17,561 nt of DNA from Solidesulfovibrio magneticus (lineage in GTDB: Bacteria > Desulfobacterota > Desulfovibrionia > Desulfovibrionales > Desulfovibrionaceae). Where the stretch lies: assembly GCA_002482565.1 (NCBI GenBank), contig DLGG01000133.1, positions 1 to 17,561 on the forward strand, given 5' to 3'. The notes under the pieces are model-generated. The model was not told the DNA's origin, searched no databases, and worked only from the letters and a program-made list of their open reading frames with translations. Shown here piece by piece: positions 12,452 through 17,561 of the stretch. Within the stretch, counting starts at the first letter, position 1, and each line of letters opens with the position of its first letter. The translations under genes and the position numbers were made by a program.

Positions 12452-14002
12452 ATGGGACAGGCGCGAGGCAACCTGGGCAGTCAGGCGAGGCAAGGGGGCT
12501 GGATGGGCGGACTGCGTCGGGCGTGGCTGGCCGCCGTGCTGGCGGTCCTGGGCTTGGCCGGGGCAGCCGCCCGGGCCGAGGCGGCGCTGACCGTCTATTT
12601 CGATACCAGCGCCTATTCCGGCAATGTCTGGCTGCAGGTCCAGGACCCCAACTACGCCTCCACGACCACGAATTTCCGGGCCACCTACGCCGGCGGCACG
12701 GCCGTCAGCTTTGCCCAAAGCGGTTCCAACGTGCTCATGTCCGTGCCGGTGCCGCTCTCGGCCATCGGTTCGGGCGGGCTGACCATCAATTATTCCCAAA
12801 GCGCGGTGTTGTTCCTGTTCTACGACGACCCGAGCAGCAACGACCGCACCGCCGCGCCAGCCTATCCCACTTCCACCCAGCGCTTCCAGCCCTTCGAGCT
12901 GACCATGACCGGCGGTTCCGGCGACCAGGGCAACCTGACGGCCATCAACTATTTCACCGCGCCCTTGAGCATCAAAAGCTACGCGGTTGATCCCCAGGCC
13001 AACCCGTCCGCGCCGGTGCTGCAGCAGACGGGGTTCGGCAGCTACACGGCCGCCCAGTTGGCCAGCCAGTTCAATACGGCGACAGGCGGCGCGGCAGCCG
13101 CCACCGTGACCAATGGCTCGGGCGGCATCGTGCGCTACCTTGGCCCGAGTTCCTTTACCTCCAGCAACCCCTGGCCGTCGTTTCTGCCTTATTTGCAGTC
13201 CATCAACGCGGCCAACCAGGGCACGACCATCCAGCGCACCAACGGCTTCAACTTCGCCGCGCCCCAGAATACCCCGGTCTACCAGTTCGGGGCCAACATG
13301 ACCGCCACCGTCGGTTCCGACGGGACCATCACCACCACCGGCAGCATCACGGCCACGGCCAACACGGCCGTGGCCTCCGGCAACCCTCCCCTGCCGTCGG
13401 GCGGAGCCTGGACCGGGGCGACCATGACCTTTTCCGCCTCGGACATGACCGCGCTCAACAACCTCATCTACGGCCAGTCCCAGAACAGCGCCGTGAGCTT
13501 CAGCGGCAGCGCCTGGAACGACTTTCTGACGTTCACCCAAACGACACTCATGTATCCCGGCCAACCCCACGACACGACCACCAATCCCTCGCTTTACGAT
13601 CTCGGGGCCTACAGCACGACGGTGGCCATGTTCATCGGCGAAGTGACCACCGGGCTGCTCGGCGGCTTTTTCGACAGCGCCTACGTGCCGGCCGGCCAGA
13701 GCACGGCCATCGAGAACATGCCGAGCAACAGCTGGTGGTCCCTCGACCCCATCGTGGGCTATTCCACCATCCAGCCATCCAACCAGTATTACAACGTCTA
13801 CGCCGGCATCATCTTCAATGCCTCGGGCAACACCGTCTACGGCGTGCCCTACAGCGATCGTTTTGGTTCCGGGCCCCTGGTCAATACCGTGTACTACAAC
13901 GGTTCCAACGTGGGCTACTGGACCGTGGGCGTGGGCGCGCCCCTTGGCGCCGCGACGACCCCGGCGGGGGCGGTGACGTTGCTGCTGCTGTCGGCAAGTT
14001 GA
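12452..14002 (+). CDS. Secreted GH64/thaumatin-fold-like protein (beta-1,3-glucanase-like)
   Basis: 516 aa exported protein. A signal peptide ends near ARAEA44, and the body is rich in Ser, Thr, Asn and Gly with no cysteine. The order of short segments resembles GH64 beta-1,3-glucanases and related thaumatin-like domains: an N-terminal beta region, RFQPFELTM (E149), LTAINYFTAPLSI near 162-174, a PWPSFLPYL segment, and YGVPYSDRFGSGPLVN near the C-terminus. By eye E149 matches the GH64 catalytic Glu, but the partner Asp position looks like N166, so activity is doubtful. The start at 12452 follows AGGAGGG; ATG 12503 would begin right at the signal peptide and is a real alternative. It is a single gene, isolated by hairpins on both sides. 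It could equally be a surface-binding protein. Confidence 0.6.
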   Translation: MGQARGNLGSQARQGGWMGGLRRAWLAAVLAVLGLAGAAARAEAALTVYFDTSAYSGNVWLQVQDPNYASTTTNFRATYAGGTAVSFAQSGSNVLMSVPVPLSAIGSGGLTINYSQSAVLFLFYDDPSSNDRTAAPAYPTSTQRFQPFELTMTGGSGDQGNLTAINYFTAPLSIKSYAVDPQANPSAPVLQQTGFGSYTAAQLASQFNTATGGAAAATVTNGSGGIVRYLGPSSFTSSNPWPSFLPYLQSINAANQGTTIQRTNGFNFAAPQNTPVYQFGANMTATVGSDGTITTTGSITATANTAVASGNPPLPSGGAWTGATMTFSASDMTALNNLIYGQSQNSAVSFSGSAWNDFLTFTQTTLMYPGQPHDTTTNPSLYDLGAYSTTVAMFIGEVTTGLLGGFFDSAYVPAGQSTAIENMPSNSWWSLDPIVGYSTIQPSNQYYNVYAGIIFNASGNTVYGVPYSDRFGSGPLVNTVYYNGSNVGYWTVGVGAPLGAATTPAGAVTLLLLSAS

Positions 14003-14231
14003 GGCGGACAGGGCCTGATCTCGGGAAGGACACGGGCGAGGCGGGCATGGGCACGAAGACGGGCTTTCGGCCCAAGGCCCGAGCCTTCCTGCGCCGCATC
14101 CCGTGAAGAGCACGAGAGGAGCATGTAAAAAACAACGGTTTTGGCCTGTCGCAGGCGCAATGTCCGCTGGCCTTGCTCGGAGACGAGGCCCGGGGCGCGG
14201 GCGACGCGTCAGGCTGAGACGCGGTCTGGGC
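14003..14231 (+). other. Structured stretch downstream of the GH64-like gene
   Basis: No supported gene. Small hairpins are visible: AAAAC-AACG-GTTTT (14129-14142) and CGCGTC-AGGCTGA-GACGCG (14205-14223, extendable by GA/TC with one bulge). They are followed at once by the terminator at 14232. It is either a long 3' untranslated region or a small RNA ending at that terminator; no promoter was found. Confidence 0.3.
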
Positions 14232-14262
14232 AGGCCGGGGGGAGAGGTCCCCCCGGCCTTTT
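14232..14262 (+). terminator. Intrinsic terminator between convergent genes
   Basis: A perfect 12-bp stem, AGGCCGGGGGGA (14232-14243) with TCCCCCCGGCCT (14248-14259), a 4-nt loop GAGG, and a TTTT tail on the plus strand (14259-14262). It lies 4 nt from the cbiC stop codon. On the minus strand the stem has no T run, so it mainly stops plus-strand transcripts. Confidence 0.8.
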
Positions 14263-14266
14263 GCCG

Positions 14267-14923
14267 TCAGGCCGTTTCGGCTCCGGCCAGGATGGCCAGG
14301 GCGTTGACGGTCGCTCCGGCCAGGGCCGAGCCGCCCTTGCGGCCGGCGATGGCGATCCAGGGCACGTCGGCCCGGGTCATGAGCAGGGCTTTGGACTGGG
14401 CGGCGTTGACGAACCCCACCGGCATTCCGACCACCAGGGCCGGGGCGGGCGCGCCGCCGTCGATGCGGGCTAAAAGCCGCAACAAGGCGGTCGGGGCGTT
14501 GCCGATGGCGAAAATGAGCGGCCCGGGCAGGTCCAGGGCGAAGTCCACGGCCAGGGCTGCCCGGGTCGAACCGGCGGCCTTGGCCGCCGCCACGACCTCC
14601 GGGTCGTTCATGAAGCAGCGCACGGCGCAGCCAAAGGGGGCCAGCCGCCGGGGCGGTATGGCGCAACGGGCCATTTCGGTGTCCGTGACGATGGTGGCTC
14701 CGGCCTCGATGGCCCGGATGCCGGCCCGGACCGCGCCGTCGGAAAAGCGGACCAGATCAAGCAGCTCGAAGTCGGCGGTGGTGTGGATGAGCCGGCGCAC
14801 GACGTCCCAGCGCGGGCCGTCGTAAGGGCGCGGCTCAGGCACCTCGCTGTCGATGATGGCCAGGGAGGCGGCCTCGATGGCGTCCGGGGCGAAGATGGGC
14901 TGGATGGGCGAGGTATGCGGCAT
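14267..14923 (-). CDS. cbiC: Precorrin-8X methylmutase / cobalt-precorrin-8 methylmutase
   Basis: 218 aa, the usual length of CbiC/CobH, which moves a methyl group from C11 to C12 of precorrin-8x to give (cobalt-)hydrogenobyrinate during corrin ring synthesis. The catalytic His is H47 in RRLIHTTADF. FSDGAVRAGIRAIEAGATIVTDTEM, GNAPTALL and VVGMPVGFVNAAQSK are family signatures. The start at 14923 has AAAGGAGG just upstream on the minus strand. In an anaerobe the cobalt-early (CbiC) route is expected. The gene stands alone here, with no other cobalamin synthesis gene or B12 riboswitch in view. It is divergent from the NikK/NikL-like operon, a suggestive pairing of corrin synthesis with transition-metal uptake. 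Confidence 0.95.
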   Translation of the reverse strand: MPHTSPIQPIFAPDAIEAASLAIIDSEVPEPRPYDGPRWDVVRRLIHTTADFELLDLVRFSDGAVRAGIRAIEAGATIVTDTEMARCAIPPRRLAPFGCAVRCFMNDPEVVAAAKAAGSTRAALAVDFALDLPGPLIFAIGNAPTALLRLLARIDGGAPAPALVVGMPVGFVNAAQSKALLMTRADVPWIAIAGRKGGSALAGATVNALAILAGAETA

Positions 14924-15006
14924 GTGCGCCTCCTTTGAGCCATCCTAACCGGGTTTCGGGGCGGGGCCAAGGAGCGCCTGGGGCGCGGGAGAGAGGGGAA
15001 ACGTTG

Positions 15007-15035
15007 TTGACACGTGTTACGAAAAAATATTTAAG
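15007..15035 (+). promoter_or_regulatory. Candidate promoter of the NikK/NikL-like operon
   Basis: TTGACA (15007-15012, perfect -35), a 17-nt spacer, and TTTAAG (15030-15035, 4/6 to the -10 consensus) lie in an AT-rich island 73 nt before the start codon of the next gene. The expected transcription start is near 15042. Confidence 0.6.
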
Positions 15036-15044
15036 ACGAAACAC
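15014..15044. promoter_or_regulatory. Inverted repeat over the core promoter, NikR-like half-sites
   Basis: GTGTTACG (15014-15021) and CGAAACAC (15037-15044) are reverse complements except at one base, with 15 nt between. They cover the spacer, -10 and start of the promoter, so binding would repress. GTGTTAC matches the half-site I recall for NikR in non-enteric proteobacteria, but the outer span here is 31 nt, not the usual 27-28. A NikR site is therefore possible, not established. Confidence 0.4.
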
Positions 15045-15084
15045 CGCATATGAAATTTCTTGAAAGTCTCGAGAGGGGAGTTCC

Positions 15085-15858
15085 ATGCACAGCCTGATCA
15101 AACGCCTGACGTTGTTCCTGGCCGGAGCCTTGCTTGTTGCCGGGCCGGCCCTGGCTCATGAGACCGTGGTCAAACCCGGGGCTGAAACGGCTGCGCCGGG
15201 CAAGGCCCTGCCGTTCGGGGTCCATTCGGCCCACGTGTTTATTGAAAGCGAGGAGCTGGAGGCCGCGCCCGACGTCAAGGCTTTCGTGTTCGAGGGCGGC
15301 AAGCTGGCCGAGGTGGTCCTTAAAGCCAACGAGAAAGGCCTGACCTACGATGGCGAGGCGGTCTTCGCCAAGCCCGGCACGGGCATCGTCTACGTCCACC
15401 GCCTGCCTCAGATTTGGAGCCTGACCCCGGAGGGCATGAAAAAGGGGACCAAAAAGGAGCTGCCCGGCGCGACCAAGAGCAATCGCTACGAAAAGTTCGC
15501 CAAGGGGCTCGTAGCCGTGGGCGGGCAGACCGCCGGCTTTGACGCCCTGGTCGGGGCGCGCCTGGAGCTGGTGCCCATGGCCGATCCGGCCAAGGCCAAG
15601 GTGGGCGAGGATTTGCCGGTCAAGGTGCTCCTGGACGGCCAGCCCATGCCGGCCACGGTGCTGGCCACCTATGACGGGTTCACGAAAAATCCCAACACCT
15701 ACGCTTATTACACCGAAACCGACGACAACGGCGTGGCCAAGGTGCGCCTGACCCATGCCGGCTTGTGGCTGGTGCGCACGGAAGCCAAGGCCGTGCCGGC
15801 CGACGGTTCGGCGGACCAGGAAGTCCTGCGTTCCACCCTGACCTTTTTCGTGAAGTAA
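15085..15858 (+). CDS. DUF4198 periplasmic protein, NikK-like component of nickel/cobalt ECF uptake
   Basis: 257 aa exported protein. The signal peptide ends in ALA24, so the mature chain begins H25-E-T-V-V-K. The body (25-257) reads as two beta-rich parts: SAHVFIESEELE and TGIVYVHRLPQIWSLTPEGM first, then VKVLLDGQPMPATVLATYDG, NPNTYAYYTETDDNGVAKVR and AGLWLVRTEAKA near 180-245, which match the DUF4198 (NikK) pattern. These proteins accompany NikMQO/CbiMQO transporters and are thought to handle the metal in the periplasm. Mature residue 1 being His would allow metal binding through the amino group and imidazole. GGGGAG just before ATG 15085 is the ribosome site, at short spacing. The NikL-like gene follows after 2 nt. 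Transporter core genes are not in the window. Confidence 0.8.
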   Translation: MHSLIKRLTLFLAGALLVAGPALAHETVVKPGAETAAPGKALPFGVHSAHVFIESEELEAAPDVKAFVFEGGKLAEVVLKANEKGLTYDGEAVFAKPGTGIVYVHRLPQIWSLTPEGMKKGTKKELPGATKSNRYEKFAKGLVAVGGQTAGFDALVGARLELVPMADPAKAKVGEDLPVKVLLDGQPMPATVLATYDGFTKNPNTYAYYTETDDNGVAKVRLTHAGLWLVRTEAKAVPADGSADQEVLRSTLTFFVK

Positions 15859-15860
15859 CG

Positions 15861-16433
15861 ATGTTCCGTTTGCCCCTCGCGCTGGCGGCGCTGTGCCTTG
15901 TCGCGGCTGTTTGGCACCCGGCCGGGGCGATGGCCCATGGCGTCGGCTCGCGCGAACTGGACCCGGGCGCGGCCCGGGCCATGGTCTTCCTCTACGCCGA
16001 CGGGGAACCCATGGCCTTTGCCCAGGTTCAGGTGACGGCCCCGGACGGGACCGTCCACCAAAGCGCCCGCACCGACGGCAAGGGAGGGTTCGCCTTCCTG
16101 CCGTCGGGCAGCGGCGTGTGGCGCGTGGCGGCCAGCGACGGCCAGGGCCACCGGGCCGTGCGGGAGGTGGCGGTTGGCGTGGCGTCCGCGCCTGGCTCGT
16201 CCGGCGGGGCGGAGAATGTTGCCGGCCAGCCCGGTCAACCGGAACTGCCGCGCCAGTCCGGTTCGGCTTCTCCCGCTCTTGCCGCGCAGCCTGCGCCCGG
16301 CCCCGCCGCCGTTTCCGCCCAGGCGACTTCCCCGGCCGGCATCGGCCCGAACTGGCGCGATGTGGTCTTGGGCCTGAGCCTGCTGGCCAATCTGGCCTTG
16401 GGCGCGGCCTGCCTGCGCCGGCGCGGACGGTGA
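15861..16433 (+). CDS. NikL-like periplasmic/membrane-anchored component of nickel ECF uptake
   Basis: 190 aa. The signal peptide ends in AMA25, giving a mature N-terminus H26-G-V-G. A carboxypeptidase-regulatory or Ig-like domain follows (about 38-110), including FLYADGEPMAFAQVQV, RTDGKGGFAFLPSG and GVWRVAASDGQGH, the pattern I associate with NikL. Residues about 110-165 are a Pro/Ala/Ser/Gln-rich linker. One transmembrane helix (about 168-185) then leads to a basic cytoplasmic tail, CLRRRGR, so the domain is tethered outside the inner membrane. I chose ATG 15861, 2 nt after the upstream stop codon; the open frame reaches back to 15765 but lies inside the NikK-like gene and lacks the signal peptide at its start. 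Probably translationally coupled. Confidence 0.78.
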   Translation: MFRLPLALAALCLVAAVWHPAGAMAHGVGSRELDPGAARAMVFLYADGEPMAFAQVQVTAPDGTVHQSARTDGKGGFAFLPSGSGVWRVAASDGQGHRAVREVAVGVASAPGSSGGAENVAGQPGQPELPRQSGSASPALAAQPAPGPAAVSAQATSPAGIGPNWRDVVLGLSLLANLALGAACLRRRGR

Positions 16434-16676
16434 GCCGCGCGGGAACGGCGTTTCCAGACTCCCGCGGTAGCGGGTTGCACGGCCTGTTTGGGCTTCCAAA
16501 AACACCGCCATGATGTTGGCCGACGCTGCACGGCGATCGTTTCCCGGCATTTGCTCCCTGCACGGCGCGTGTTTGCGCCGGTTCCTCTGGCTGGTTGGTT
16601 TGAGCTTCCAGAGGAAATGCATCAAAATCTCAATTTTGATCTTGATTCTTAATCTCAATTACCCTAGAAACGATTC
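16434..16676. other. Gene-free segment downstream of the NikL-like gene
   Basis: No supported gene. A hairpin CGCGGGA (16438-16444) with TCCCGCG (16460-16466) sits right after the stop codon, without a T run. The 8-mer TGCACGGC occurs three times (16476-16483, 16527-16534, 16559-16566). TTTGGGCTTCCA (16487-16498) recurs as TTTGAGCTTCCA (16599-16610). An AT-rich block follows from 16615. Confidence 0.5.
16627..16670 (+). promoter_or_regulatory. AT-rich control block and candidate promoter
   Basis: ATCTCAATT occurs at 16627-16635 and 16652-16660, a 25-nt period. Between them is the dyad GATT-CTT-AATC (16644-16654). A possible promoter is TTGATT (16642-16647, 4/6), a 17-nt spacer, and TAGAAA (16665-16670, 4/6), pointing into the candidate RNA that follows. 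The tandem AT-rich hexamers are loosely Fur-like, but I would not assign a regulator. Confidence 0.35.
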
Positions 16677-16875
16677 CAACGCGACGGGGTAACCCGGAGC
16701 CGGGCGGTCGCCTGTCCAGTGGCGTCTGGCGCAGGCGGCCCGGCCCGATACGAAAGCGCAAGCAAACCGGACGCGCATGGTCCGGCAAGCCATAGATCGC
16801 ATCCCACACAACCTCCAAACCCTCCAACCCCACGACGGCGACCGGAACCCCCCACAGGTTCCGGTCGTTTGTTTT
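16677..16875 (+). ncRNA. Candidate structured small RNA, about 200 nt
   Basis: There is no coding frame of merit, but there is a run of stable hairpins between a possible promoter and a terminator. Hairpin A: GCCGGG (16699-16704) with CCCGGC (16739-16744), CGCCTG (16709-16714) with CAGGCG (16732-16737), and CCAG (16716-16719) with CTGG (16726-16729). Hairpin B: CCGGAC (16767-16772) with GTCCGG (16780-16785). A segment with no evident pairing (16786-16838) then contains ACCTCC (16811-16816) and CCCTCC (16820-16825), both anti-Shine-Dalgarno-like. It closes with the stem at 16839-16867 and a T-rich tail. It could also be an eroded intergenic region; expression is unproven. Confidence 0.4.
16839..16875 (+). 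terminator. Terminator-like stem ending the candidate RNA
   Basis: CGACCGGAACC (16839-16849) pairs perfectly with GGTTCCGGTCG (16857-16867) across a 7-nt loop, followed by TTTGTTTT (16868-16875). It is oriented to stop plus-strand transcription. Confidence 0.65.
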
Positions 16876-16904
16876 GGGGGCGGACACGTGGTTGTCCCGC
16901 CCCC
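16876..16904. terminator. GC-rich hairpin at the 3' end of the small secreted-protein gene
   Basis: GGGGGCGG-ACA (16876-16886) pairs with TGT-C-CCGCCCCC (16893-16904), with one bulged C and a 6-nt loop. It lies 8 nt past the stop codon of the minus-strand gene at 16913. No T run follows it on the minus strand, so efficiency as an intrinsic terminator is uncertain. Confidence 0.45.
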
Positions 16905-16912
16905 CCGAAAAC

Positions 16913-17179
16913 CTACTTCGTCCAGCCCGATTCCTTGTCACAGGCCGCCTGTTCGGTCGGATGGGTCTTTTCCCAGGCGGTGATGGACAGCGTTTCATTG
17001 TCGTCCATCTTGTTGTTCATGCAGGTGCAGTATTTGGTGATGACTTCGATGGAGACCTTGGCGTCCTTGTTGTCCGATATGCATTTCGCCACCCATTTGG
17101 CGTCGTCGGAACCGGCGAAGGCCATCGTGGCGGCGCAAAGCACGGACAGCAAGGCAGCAGCGGACAGCAGAGCTTTCAT
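16913..17179 (-). CDS. Small secreted four-Cys protein, function unknown
   Basis: 88 aa, not recognised. A signal peptide (about 1-22) has likely cleavage at AFA22 before G23, leaving a 66-residue mature protein that is charged and probably helical. Mature cysteines are C33, C51, C53 and C80 (C-x17-CxC-x26-C), enough for two disulfides or for a metal or heme-free binding site; there is no CxxCH heme motif. I chose ATG 17179 because GGAG lies 9 nt upstream on the minus strand and the signal peptide begins there; an in-frame ATG five codons earlier has no such site. The export signal, ribosome site and AT-rich promoter region upstream support a real, separately transcribed gene. Confidence 0.72.
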   Translation of the reverse strand: MKALLSAAALLSVLCAATMAFAGSDDAKWVAKCISDNKDAKVSIEVITKYCTCMNNKMDDNETLSITAWEKTHPTEQAACDKESGWTK

Positions 17180-17422
17180 CGTTATTGTCTCCATGGCGTT
17201 TGTCCTTGGCTTTTGTGCGCCGCGCCGGTAGGTTTACGCCAAACGGCAAGGAACGTTTACCGCGTTTCGGTCTTGTGCAGACCATGTGCCGGCTCGGACA
17301 CTATTTGCCTGTGGCCGACTGTCATTTCCGACTGTTTTAATAATATAGAATTTATGGGCCAGTGCAAGAGGGTGGGCGCAAAATAGGCAGTTTCAAAAGT
17401 GTATAGTTGTCATGGCAATAGT
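17180..17422. other. Leader and promoter region of the small secreted-protein gene
   Basis: No gene seen. Reading on the minus strand it contains the candidate promoter at 17340-17367 and an implied leader of about 150 nt. A TATAGT (17402-17407) on the plus strand resembles a -10 but lacks a good -35. Confidence 0.4.
17340..17367 (-). promoter_or_regulatory. Candidate promoter of the small secreted-protein gene
   Basis: On the minus strand TTGCAC (17362-17367) is followed after 16 nt by TATTAT (17340-17345, 5/6 to the -10 consensus); TATATT (17342-17347, 5/6) overlaps it. The -35 is weak (3/6). This is the most AT-rich spot upstream of the gene. Confidence 0.4.
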
Positions 17423-17493
17423 CGTCTGTCAGCAGTCTGCCGTTGCATGCGCGATGCAACGACAGACTGCGACAGATGTCGGCCGCCGGAGGC
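17423..17493. repeat. Long imperfect inverted repeat plus the shared 3' tag, copy 3
   Basis: Nested arms: CTGTC (17426-17430) with GACAG (17471-17475), GCAGTCTG (17432-17439) with CAGACTGC (17463-17470), and CGTTGCAT (17441-17448) with ATGCAACG (17454-17461). The loop is GCGCG, with one unpaired A and one C/A mismatch; three more outer pairs (one a wobble) reach 17423-17478. CCGCCGGAGGC follows (17483-17493), the same tag that flanks the hairpins at 4557 and 8661. Read on the minus strand, the tag comes 12 nt after a stop codon and the hairpin follows. Confidence 0.75.
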
Positions 17494-17505
17494 ATGCCTT
17501 CAGCC

Positions 17506-17561
17506 TTACGTCGCCGGGCCGGCGGCCGGCGGCGGGGCGTCCGACGCCCGGGGCGGGGCCG
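17506..17561 (-). CDS. Partial C-terminus of a minus-strand gene at the window edge
   Basis: Only the last 17 codons and the stop TAA (17506-17508) would be in the window, ending PPPAAGPAT. All 17 codons end in G or C, as in the other genes here, and the competing plus-strand frame does not. The stop is followed by the tag and hairpin in the same order and spacing as behind two other minus-strand genes. The product cannot be named from so short a piece. Confidence 0.4.
   Translation of the reverse strand, partial: APPRASDAPPPAAGPAT

Noticed and set aside
12260..14113. Minus-strand 617-codon frame over the GH64-like gene
   Set aside because: Gly/Arg/His-rich shadow without a ribosome site. 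The plus-strand frame has a signal peptide and a globular secreted-protein composition.
14115..14128. ATG immediately followed by TAA after GAGGAG, a possible start-stop element
   Set aside because: Only one base separates the purine run from the ATG, too short for ribosome binding; probably chance.
14924..15084. Possible cobalamin riboswitch upstream of cbiC
   Set aside because: No B12-box or conserved core is visible on the minus strand, and the interval is too short for the usual element plus leader.
16640..16660. Fur box in the AT-rich block
   Set aside because: Only a short GATT-N3-AATC dyad fits; the rest departs from the Fur consensus, so I kept it as an unassigned control block.

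Overview
The window is GC-rich chromosomal DNA. Its codons end mostly in G or C, and intergenic dips to AT are rare. Gene content (UbiA-type prenyltransferase, WecA-type sugar transferase, multi-PAS kinase, REC-REC-GGDEF regulator, NikK/NikL-like pair, CbiC) and a recurring 3'-end tag (GCCTCCGGCGGC followed by a hairpin) point to a Desulfovibrionaceae sulfate reducer, probably Solidesulfovibrio/Desulfovibrio. This assignment is by recollection of such genomes, not by a search. I see no rRNA, tRNA, CRISPR, transposase or phage gene.

Layout. 1-4509 (+): a quinone-type prenyltransferase, then a polysaccharide cluster: a WecA/MraY-family transferase with an added cytoplasmic C-terminal domain, a GT4 glycosyltransferase overlapping it by 4 nt, a small Cys-rich membrane protein, and a WbuC-like cupin. 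4616-8611: divergent signalling genes, a PleD-like REC-REC-GGDEF protein (-) and a five-PAS histidine kinase (+). 8711-9373 (-): a secreted VanX-type D-Ala-D-Ala dipeptidase. 9553-10737 (+): a Tpx peroxidase lacking its resolving Cys and a YajG-like lipoprotein, closed by a clear intrinsic terminator. 10837-11946 (+): ychF. 11947-12451: a gene-free gap with several hairpins. 12452-14002 (+): a secreted GH64/thaumatin-fold-like protein. 14267-14923 (-): cbiC. 15085-16433 (+): a NikK-like plus NikL-like operon whose promoter carries an inverted repeat. 16434-16912: a gene-free gap with a candidate structured small RNA. 16913-17179 (-): a tiny secreted four-Cys protein. The right edge probably holds the C-terminus of one more minus-strand gene.

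How the parts fit. The left third serves the cell envelope (lipid-linked sugar start, sugar addition, O-antigen-type cupin). The middle is c-di-GMP/phosphorelay signalling. The right third joins corrinoid synthesis (CbiC) to periplasmic parts of an ECF-type nickel/cobalt uptake system, with no transporter core genes in view. The less ordinary signals are: (i) a three-copy 3'-end module with a constant tag and exchangeable hairpins, (ii) a predicted RNA of about 200 nt with two exposed anti-Shine-Dalgarno CCUCC motifs, (iii) a one-Cys Tpx, and (iv) two adjacent exported metal-uptake proteins that both appear to mature to an N-terminal histidine.
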